Notes under the pieces: model-generated
Database searches by the model: none
Seen by the model: only the letters and a program-made list of their open reading frames with translations
Told to the model about the DNA's origin: nothing
DNA from: an uncultured Oscillospiraceae bacterium
GTDB lineage: Bacteria; Bacillota; Clostridia; Oscillospirales; Oscillospiraceae
Length of the DNA stretch: 19,301 nucleotides
Direction of reading: 5' to 3'
Assembly (NCBI GenBank): GCA_910588105.1
Contig: CAJUQD010000051.1
Coordinates: forward strand, 1-19,301
In this document: one piece after another, positions 14,703 to 19,301 of the stretch
Layout of the letters: every line of letters begins with the position of its first letter
Numbering within the stretch: the first letter of the stretch is position 1
Translations under genes and position numbers: made by a program

Positions 14703-15467
14703 TCAGCCCTGCTCCTGGTAGTCTGCCCCATACCGCTTGATGCCGTGGCTGTTTTCCACGGGCCCCCATTCCGGCAGAGGGAGCCGCTGCATGGCCCCGA
14801 ACACGTAGTCCTTCAGCTTGGGATAGCGCTTGGAGAGCTTTGCCACCAGCTCCTTCACCTCCTGCCGACGTGTATTACCGTCGGCAGGGCAGGGGTTGTG
14901 GACCACCGGCAGGTGATACCGGGCGGCGGCGCTGCGCAGCGTCCCCTCCCCGCAGTAGAGCAGGGGGCGGATCTGGGTGATGCCTGTGCGGTCCAGATAA
15001 GTCACCGGCTGGAAGCAGGACAGCCGCCCCTCGTAAAACAGGGAGAGAAAAAAGGTCTCCACCGCGTCGTCGAAGTGGTGGCCCAGCGCCACCTTTTGGA
15101 TGCCCAGCTCCTTCAGGGCGTTGTGCATGGCTCCCCGGCGCATCTTCGCGCACATGGAGCAGGGATTTTTCTCCTTGCGCACGTCAAAGATGATGCGGAA
15201 AATTTCCGTCGGGACCAGGTGGTACTCTACTCCCAGTTCCCCACACAGCGCCGCTACGGCGGAGAAGTCCATCTCTTCAGGGCCGGGATGGACGGTGACA
15301 GCGTGGAGCTCAAAAGGGGCGGGGTAGAACGCCCGCAGCTTGGCCATGGCATACAGCAGTACCAGCGAATCCTTGCCGCCGGACACCCCTACGGCGATCT
15401 TGTCGCCGGGCTGAATCATGTTATAGTCCTCTACGCACCGGCGCATATGGGATAAAATTAACCGCAT
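14703..15467 (-). CDS. ttcA: TtcA-like tRNA 2-thiocytidine synthase (PP-loop ATPase)
   Basis: The 254-residue protein has the PP-loop SGGKDS (29-34), which binds ATP and adenylates the tRNA base, plus three cysteines arranged as in TtcA: NPCSMC (C103, C106) and HNPCPADG (C193), expected to hold a [4Fe-4S] cluster. GHHFDDAVETFF (129-140) is the conserved LGHHxDD(A/I)xET segment. TtcA thiolates C32 of certain tRNAs; in clostridia the name is often applied to relatives with other tRNA substrates, so the exact target is uncertain. ATG 15467 is selected, with GAGGGG ten bases upstream; the GTG at 15485 overlaps that site. It is divergent from rplM, separated by an AT-rich 220-base gap. A weak minus-strand promoter (TTGAAA, 16 bases, TATATC) can be seen in that gap. 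Confidence 0.84.
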   Translation of the reverse strand: MRLILSHMRRCVEDYNMIQPGDKIAVGVSGGKDSLVLLYAMAKLRAFYPAPFELHAVTVHPGPEEMDFSAVAALCGELGVEYHLVPTEIFRIIFDVRKEKNPCSMCAKMRRGAMHNALKELGIQKVALGHHFDDAVETFFLSLFYEGRLSCFQPVTYLDRTGITQIRPLLYCGEGTLRSAAARYHLPVVHNPCPADGNTRRQEVKELVAKLSKRYPKLKDYVFGAMQRLPLPEWGPVENSHGIKRYGADYQEQG

Positions 15468-15584
15468 GGCGGGCCGCCCCCTCACAAAAGAGAAATATCA
15501 AAATGAGAAAATAAGAGAATTTAAATGGATATAAGAGATATGGAGAGCATTTCAAAAATAATTTGAAAAATCCACGCATTTTGG

Positions 15585-15613
15585 TTGACACATCCGCTTC
15601 TCCGCATTATAAT
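15585..15613 (+). promoter_or_regulatory. consensus sigma-A promoter of the rplM-rpsI operon
   Basis: TTGACA (15585-15590), 17 bases, TATAAT (15608-15613): an exact consensus at ideal spacing, as expected for ribosomal protein genes. Transcription would begin near 15620. Confidence 0.95.
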
Positions 15614-15687
15614 ACACCATGCTCCCTGATGTAAAGGGGAGTTTTCCCATGCTTCGTACAAATTTGAGATAAATGGAGGAAACCAGA
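15614..15687 (+). promoter_or_regulatory. rplM leader with alternative hairpins, possible L13 leader
   Basis: Between the promoter and the rplM ATG, CTCCC (15622-15626) can pair with GGGAG (15637-15641), and GGGA (15637-15640) can instead pair with TCCC (15645-15648). Firmicutes often have an L13-binding autoregulatory leader here. I cannot match this one to that RNA family by eye, so the assignment rests on position. Confidence 0.35.
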
Positions 15688-16119
15688 ATGTCTACCTTTA
15701 TGGCAAACAAGGCCAACATCCAGCGCAAGTGGTATGTGCTGGATGCCGCCGGCAAGCCTCTGGGCAAGACCGCCGTGGCCGCCGCCACCATCCTGCGGGG
15801 CAAGCACAAGCCCGAGTACACCCCCCACGCCGACTGCGGCGATTTCGTCATCGTCATCAACGCTGAGAAGGCGGTGCTCACCGGCAAGAAGCTGGAGCAG
15901 AAGTACTACCGTACCCATTCGGGCTGGGTGGGCGGCCTCAAGGAGACCAAGTATCGTCTGCTGATGCAGCAAAAGCCCGAGCTGGCCGTTCGGTTGGCGG
16001 TACGCGGCATGTTGCCCCGCAACATTGTCACCAAGGATTCGCTCACCCGGCTGAAGATCTACCGCGGCGACAGCCACCCCCACGCCGCCCAGAAGCCCGA
16101 GACCTGGACCGTGGAATAA
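15688..16119 (+). CDS. rplM: 50S ribosomal protein L13
   Basis: The 143-residue product fits L13: MSTFMANKANIQRKWYVLDA, PLGKTAVAAATILRGKHKPEY, CGDFVIVINAEKAVLTGKKLEQKYYRTHSGWVGGLKE as separate conserved blocks, and RGMLPRN near residue 110. L13 is an early assembly protein of the large subunit. ATG 15688 has GGAGG eight bases upstream (15675-15679); an ATG at 15673 lies at that site. It is followed 14 bases later by rpsI, its usual partner, and is driven by a consensus promoter. Confidence 0.97.
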   Translation: MSTFMANKANIQRKWYVLDAAGKPLGKTAVAAATILRGKHKPEYTPHADCGDFVIVINAEKAVLTGKKLEQKYYRTHSGWVGGLKETKYRLLMQQKPELAVRLAVRGMLPRNIVTKDSLTRLKIYRGDSHPHAAQKPETWTVE

Positions 16120-16133
16120 GGAGGTAACCGATC

Positions 16134-16538
16134 ATGTACAAGAGCAAGAAGCCTTATCATTACGGCACCGGCCGCCGGAAGTCCTCCGTGGCCCGGGTTC
16201 ACCTGTTCCCCAGCGGTTCCGGCGCTATCACCATCAACGGCCGGGATATTGACGAGTATTTCGGTCTGGAGACTCTGAAGATGGTGGTTCGCCAGCCCCT
16301 GAACACCACCGGCGTTGTGGGCAAGGTGGACATCACCGCTACCGTCACAGGCGGCGGTGTGTCCGGCCAGGCCGGCGCCCTGCGTCACGGCATCTCCCGC
16401 GCCCTGTTGGAGATGGATCCTGAGTTCCGCCCCGCCCTGAAGGCCGCCGGGTTCCTTACCCGCGATCCTCGCATGAAGGAGCGCAAGAAGTACGGCTTGA
16501 AGGCCGCCCGCCGGGCTCCGCAGTTCAGCAAGCGCTGA
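16134..16538 (+). CDS. rpsI: 30S ribosomal protein S9
   Basis: The 134-residue protein has the S9 motifs YHYGTGRRKSSVARV, GGGVSGQAGALRHGISRALL (near 84-103), DPRMKERKKYG, and the C-terminal RRAPQFSKR that reaches the P-site of the small subunit. The start is ATG 16134, with AAGGAGGT (16118-16125) overlapping the rplM stop and spaced eight bases. It ends at 16538 with an intact stop and a normal C-terminus. The 3' end of rpsI is a known insertion site of integrative elements in Firmicutes, and the sequence to the right looks foreign. Confidence 0.97.
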   Translation: MYKSKKPYHYGTGRRKSSVARVHLFPSGSGAITINGRDIDEYFGLETLKMVVRQPLNTTGVVGKVDITATVTGGGVSGQAGALRHGISRALLEMDPEFRPALKAAGFLTRDPRMKERKKYGLKAARRAPQFSKR

Positions 16539-16557
16539 TTTTATATCAGAAATCCTC

Positions 16558-16600
16558 AAAAACCCTGGAAAATTCCGATTTTCCAGGGTTTTTTCTTTTG
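16558..16600 (+). terminator. intrinsic terminator of rplM-rpsI
   Basis: A perfect 13-bp stem (16561-16573 with 16578-16590, loop TCCG) is followed by TTTTCTTTT. The flanking As and Ts extend it slightly. Confidence 0.93.
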
Positions 16601-16615
16601 AAAAACTCTAATAGC

Positions 16616-16712
16616 CTTTGGCCTGATTTGGCCTAATTTGACCTGTTTTAACCCCGATTTTTTGGGTTAAATATGGGCTAACCGGCTGTTTTGGGTTAAA
16701 AAATGGGCTAAC
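16616..16712 (+). repeat. short direct repeats beside rpsI, candidate recombinase arm sites
   Basis: Three tandem 10-base units lie at 16616-16645 (CTTTGGCCTG, ATTTGGCCTA, ATTTGACCTG); the third recurs exactly at 16816-16825. A second repeat, TTTTGGGTTAA with ATGGGCTAAC, occurs at 16660-16682 and 16689-16712, 29 bases apart. Such repeats near an integration site often bind the integrase. Confidence 0.6.
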
Positions 16713-16866
16713 TGACAGAGCGAAAGAAGTCAATTTTAGCGTGGTCTTAGGGCAGGCCGCTATGGGTGATATTCTTACCTTCAGAGCCATGTAAGCAAAC
16801 CAATCTTTTCACCTGATTTGACCTGATCTGGCATAACTAAATACTGTTCATAGCTCCACCTTACAT

Positions 16867-16909
16867 AGAGCGGCAATTTGTTTTTATAGATGAATTGCCG
16901 CTCTTTTTT
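16867..16909 (+). terminator. intrinsic terminator upstream of the element's first gene
   Basis: AGAGCGGCAATT (16867-16878) pairs perfectly with 16893-16904 across a 14-base loop, followed by a T-run to 16909. It lies about 100 bases before the start codon of the downstream gene and after a possible promoter, so it could act as an attenuator or insulate the element from rpsI transcription. Confidence 0.8.
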
Positions 16910-16954
16910 GTTCAAATAGTCAGTCCGAGTGTATTCCCCCTGCCCAAACGCATA

Positions 16955-16984
16955 CATAGCTGCCCCAAACGCTGGGCAGCTATG
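16955..16984 (+). repeat. hairpin before the small unknown gene
   Basis: CATAGCTGCCC (16955-16965) pairs perfectly with GGGCAGCTATG (16974-16984) over an eight-base loop, ending 25 bases before the ATG at 17010. There is no T-run. It resembles the hairpin before parA. Confidence 0.65.
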
Positions 16985-17009
16985 ACATTCTTTGAAGGAG
17001 GATACCGCA

Positions 17010-17390
17010 ATGAAGTTGAGAAGAAGCAAACGGAATGACGAGGTGGAGCGCATCGACAAACTGTGTGATGAAGTCCGTGACACCGCCTGCCAGAGCGTGG
17101 AGGGCCTTTGGAGCGCCTTCCTGGAGGTCGGAGAGTTGGACATGGTGAGGGCCACCGAGAAATCCCTGCGCCTGATGACCAGCAGCGGCGACTACACCGG
17201 GGCGATGAAGGTGCTGGAGGGCATCTACGCCCTTGTGGAGATCGCGCCGTCCGAGAACTTCACCGACTGTCAGCAGCACCCGGCCCTGGCGCAGATGTTC
17301 ATGGAGGAATTTCTGGCGGAGAGCGAGGATTTCATCTTCGACGTGGGCATGGACGATGTGCTGGAACTTCTGATGAACGAGGGCCAGTGA
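17010..17390 (+). CDS. small acidic protein of unknown function, first gene of the ParAB module
   Basis: I do not recognise the family. The 126-residue product starts with a basic patch (MKLRRSKRND), is otherwise acidic and apparently helical, has no signal peptide or membrane segment, and ends DVGMDDVLELLMNEGQ. Two cysteines (19, 27) are near the start. ATG 17010 has AAGGAGG (16995-17001) eight bases upstream; a TTG at 16992 lies before that site. Its close position 86 bases ahead of parA, on the same strand and with a similar upstream hairpin, suggests a partner in maintenance or control of the element. Function is open. Confidence 0.78.
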   Translation: MKLRRSKRNDEVERIDKLCDEVRDTACQSVEGLWSAFLEVGELDMVRATEKSLRLMTSSGDYTGAMKVLEGIYALVEIAPSENFTDCQQHPALAQMFMEEFLAESEDFIFDVGMDDVLELLMNEGQ

Positions 17391-17400
17391 TCACACTGAC

Positions 17401-17450
17401 GTGGGCCACCGGCCCACTTACATAGCCGCCTGTTTCACCGCAGGCGGCTA
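17401..17450 (+). repeat. two hairpins before parA
   Basis: GTGGGCC/GGCCCAC (17401-17407 with 17411-17417) and TAGCCGCCTG/CAGGCGGCTA (17423-17432 with 17441-17450, eight-base loop) are both perfect. The second ends 26 bases before the parA ATG. Neither is followed by Ts. Confidence 0.65.
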
Positions 17451-17476
17451 AATCTATGAAAGGAGGGAACCCCAAA

Positions 17477-18298
17477 ATGGCGAAACCCAAGGTAATCAGC
17501 GTAGCGAACCAAAAAGGGGGTGTAGGTAAAAGCACCACTGTCTACAACCTGGGGGCCGGTCTTGCTATGGACGGAAAGAAAGTCCTGCTGCTGGACGTAG
17601 ACCCCCAGGGTGATCTTACCAAAATGCTGGGCCAGCGCAAGCCCCACGACCTGCCCCTGACCCTCGCCAATGTTATGAGCGACGTGGTGGCTGGGACAAT
17701 GCCCTGCGACCACCCGGAGATCATGCACCACCATGAGGGCTTTGACTTCGTGCCGGGGAACCGCAGCCTGTCCGCCGTGGAAGTCAGTCTGGTGAACGTG
17801 ATGAGCCGGGAAACGGTACTGCGTCAGTATGTGGACAGCGTGAAGCGGGACTATGACTATGTTCTGCTGGATTGCCGCCCCTCGCTGGGTATGCTGGTCA
17901 TCAACGCCCTGTCCGCGTCCGACTATGTTCTTGTCCCCGTCCAGGCGGACTATCTGGCGGCGGAGGACATGACGGAGCTGGTGGGCACGGTGCAGAGCAT
18001 CAAGCGGCAGATCAACCCCAAGCTGAAAATCGGCGGCGTGTTCCTGACGATGGCGAATGAAACCAACTTCCGCAAGGATATTGTCGCCACCGTCAAGGCG
18101 AACTTTGGGAAACACCTGCCCGTGATGGACGCGGTGATCCCGGCGACCGTTCGACTGGCGGAGATCAGCACGGCGGACAAGAGCATTTTCCAGCATGAAC
18201 CCAGGGGGCGGGCGGCGGAAGCCTACCGCAGTCTGACAAAGGAGGTGTTGAAGATTGGCGACAAACAGCGCAGCCGGACTTCTGACCTCGGTAGATAG
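17477..18298 (+). CDS. parA: ParA/Soj-family partition ATPase
   Basis: The 273-residue protein begins VISVANQKGGVGKSTTVYNL with the deviant Walker A KGGVGKST (13-20), then VLLLDVDPQGD (36-46) and a switch segment YVLLDCRPSLG. It lacks an N-terminal DNA-binding extension, so it is the small Soj type. ParA proteins bind DNA non-specifically with ATP and are moved by ParB to position replicons; in integrative elements they help keep the excised circle. The start is ATG 17477, with AGGAGG (17461-17466) ten bases upstream; an ATG at 17456 would overlap that site. Its last 44 bases overlap parB in another frame. Confidence 0.95.
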   Translation: MAKPKVISVANQKGGVGKSTTVYNLGAGLAMDGKKVLLLDVDPQGDLTKMLGQRKPHDLPLTLANVMSDVVAGTMPCDHPEIMHHHEGFDFVPGNRSLSAVEVSLVNVMSRETVLRQYVDSVKRDYDYVLLDCRPSLGMLVINALSASDYVLVPVQADYLAAEDMTELVGTVQSIKRQINPKLKIGGVFLTMANETNFRKDIVATVKANFGKHLPVMDAVIPATVRLAEISTADKSIFQHEPRGRAAEAYRSLTKEVLKIGDKQRSRTSDLGR

Positions 18299-19217
18299 TA
18301 TGTTTACCACTCAGGAGGAACGGGACAACGCCCAGCGCAGCTATGTGACCGACCTCCCCGCCGCTGAAATCAGCGACTTTCCCAACCACCCGTTCAAGGT
18401 GCGGATGGACGAGGAAATGGAGAAGTTGGCGGAGAGTGTCAAGGAGCGGGGCGTCCTATCCCCGGTTTTGGTACGCCCCATGCCGGACGGCGGCTATCAG
18501 ATGGTGTCGGGCCACCGGCGCAAGCGGGCGGCGGAGCTGGCGGAACTGCCTGCTTTGCCCTGCATCGTCCGGGAAATGACCGATGATGAAGCCATCATCG
18601 TCATGGTGGACAGCAACCTCCAGCGTGAACAAGTCCTGCCCTCGGAAAAAGCGTTTGCTTATAAAATGAAGCTGGACGCCATGAAACGGCAGGGGCAACG
18701 CACAGATTTAACTTCTGGCCCAATGGGCCAAAAGTCCCCCGTTATCAATTCCAGAAATGATTTAGCCGCAGAAGCGCCCGACAGCTCAAGACAAATCCAC
18801 CGTTTTATCCGCCTGACCAACCTTATCCCCGAAATCCTTGACATGGTGGACAATTCTGTGCTGAAAGAAAAGGACAAGTTACAGATGGCCCTCCGTCCCG
18901 CCGTGGAGCTGTCCTACCTGACCGAATCCGAGCAAATAGCCCTATTGGAAACCATGTCCGTGGAGGACTGCACCCCCTCCCATGCCCAGGCCATCAAAAT
19001 GCGTGACTTCTCCGAAAAGGGCAAGCTGAACGCAGACGTGATCCTCTCCATCATGCAGGAGGAAAAGCCAAACCAGGTGGAGCAATTCAAAATGCCGAAA
19101 GACCGCATCAGCAAGTTTTTCAAGCCGGGGACGCCCGCGCAGACCATCGAGGACACCATCGTGAAGGCTTTGGAGATGTACCGCAAGCGGCAGAGGGACA
19201 GGGAGGCAGGACGATGA
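18255..19217 (+). CDS. parB: ParB/Spo0J-family partition protein
   Basis: The 320-residue protein has the ParB N-domain: HPFKVRMDEEMEKLAESVKE (45-64, with box I GVLSPVLVRP following) and box II GHRRKRAAELA (86-96), then DSNLQREQVLPSEKAFAY (119-136). A helix-turn-helix region follows, with an inserted polar stretch (about 145-175), and a C-terminal dimerisation part ending RKRQRDREAGR. The start is a TTG at 18255, chosen for AAAGGAGG (18238-18245) nine bases upstream; the first ATG (18300) has no binding site and would delete 15 residues. The 44-base overlap with parA implies translational coupling. ParB would bind parS-like sites; none is identified here. The next gene begins on its stop codon. 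Confidence 0.93.
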   Translation: MATNSAAGLLTSVDSMFTTQEERDNAQRSYVTDLPAAEISDFPNHPFKVRMDEEMEKLAESVKERGVLSPVLVRPMPDGGYQMVSGHRRKRAAELAELPALPCIVREMTDDEAIIVMVDSNLQREQVLPSEKAFAYKMKLDAMKRQGQRTDLTSGPMGQKSPVINSRNDLAAEAPDSSRQIHRFIRLTNLIPEILDMVDNSVLKEKDKLQMALRPAVELSYLTESEQIALLETMSVEDCTPSHAQAIKMRDFSEKGKLNADVILSIMQEEKPNQVEQFKMPKDRISKFFKPGTPAQTIEDTIVKALEMYRKRQRDREAGR

Positions 19218-19301
19218 ACGCCACGCCTGGGGGAAAGTCTGCCCGCTTGCGGCCCTGGCACCTCCCACGCCCTCCCCCTCTCACACTCTCCCCCTCAAAA
19301 C
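19214..19301 (+). CDS. start of another gene overlapping the parB stop (partial)
   Basis: ATG 19214 shares ATGA with the parB stop and has GGGAGG (19201-19206) seven bases upstream. The frame stays open for 29 codons to the window end; it reads MNATPGGKSARLRPWHLPRP and continues proline-rich. Family unknown. The overlap and good binding site argue it is real and part of the same operon. Confidence 0.5.
   Translation, partial: MNATPGGKSARLRPWHLPRPPPLTLSPSK

Larger units (their letters stand above)
16713..17009 (+). other. regulatory region before the first element gene
   Basis: No gene is supported here. It holds a possible promoter (TTGACC at 16818-16823, 16 bases, AATACT at 16840-16845), a terminator hairpin (16867-16909), a second hairpin (16955-16984), and the ribosome binding site AAGGAGG (16995-17001). 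A transcript from that promoter would meet the terminator within 60 bases. Confidence 0.5.
16601..19301 (+). mobile_element. probable edge of an integrative conjugative element downstream of rpsI (partial)
   Basis: After the rpsI terminator there is an abrupt shift to AT-rich DNA with clustered short repeats, then a module of small unknown protein, ParA, ParB and a further gene in tight order. ParA/ParB pairs with this small neighbour are familiar in clostridial integrative elements. The genes are less GC-rich than the chromosomal ones to the left. No integrase, relaxase or conjugation gene lies in the window, so this is inferred from context, and the exact boundary is unknown. Confidence 0.5.

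Noticed and set aside
14131..14769. 212-codon frame on - strand across the RNHCP gene
   Set aside because: Runs through a strong terminator and the ttcA 3' end, with low-complexity content and no ribosome binding site.
16762..16794. Ten-codon ORF MGDILTFRAM before the element genes
   Set aside because: No ribosome binding site and no paired structure that would support a leader peptide; possibly a remnant of a gene start.
16781..16957. 58-codon frame on the - strand in the element junction
   Set aside because: No ribosome binding site, and it reads through the terminator hairpin at 16867-16909; AT-rich DNA gives such frames by chance.
17431..17438. TGTTTCAC, a half of the parS consensus, just before parA
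   Set aside because: Only one half-site matches; an 8-base match is expected by chance in a window of this size.
1..19301. CRISPR arrays, tRNA or rRNA genes, insertion sequences with transposase
   Set aside because: No regularly spaced repeats, no tRNA-like cloverleaf with conserved T-loop, no rRNA sequence and no transposase reading frame were seen.

Overview
The window looks like a chromosomal segment of a high-GC, low-oxygen gut Firmicute, most likely Oscillospiraceae of the Flavonifractor / Pseudoflavonifractor / Intestinimonas type. This rests on GC-rich coding with strong AGGAGG-type ribosome binding sites, consensus sigma-A promoters, a perfect CIRCE element, a WalRK-YycHI operon and a SpoVB-like flippase. 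The species is an inference.

Left part (1-5078): the tail of an upstream gene, then a secreted family C69 dipeptidase (+) with its own promoter and a 250-nt leader. It converges on clpB (-) across a strong terminator. clpB has a perfect CIRCE operator and a long leader holding a small ORF. Middle part (5079-12602, all on -): read in transcription order, a NUDIX ADP-ribose pyrophosphatase, walR, walK, yycH, yycI, a SpoVB/MurJ-type flippase and a class-I glutamine amidotransferase (C26). This is a cell-wall homeostasis cluster. Two large perfect inverted repeats sit in it, one directly after walR and one overlapping the start of the flippase gene.

Right-middle part (12603-16600): a DUF815 AAA+ ATPase (+) is divergent from the NUDIX gene. 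It is followed by a 12-codon leader ORF and two mutually exclusive hairpins ahead of an RNHCP zinc-ribbon gene, which looks like a translation attenuator. Next come a TtcA-like tRNA thiolase (-) and the rplM-rpsI ribosomal operon (+) with a consensus promoter and a terminator.

Right end (16601-19301): directly after the rpsI terminator the sequence becomes AT-rich and full of short direct repeats. It then encodes a small unknown protein, ParA, ParB and the start of another gene, each closely linked. This resembles the edge of an integrative conjugative element inserted at the 3' end of rpsI. No integrase or relaxase lies inside the window, so the element is inferred. The best candidates for undescribed biology are the RNHCP leader-peptide attenuator, the hairpin that covers the flippase ribosome binding site, and the repeated covarying hairpins in front of the element genes.
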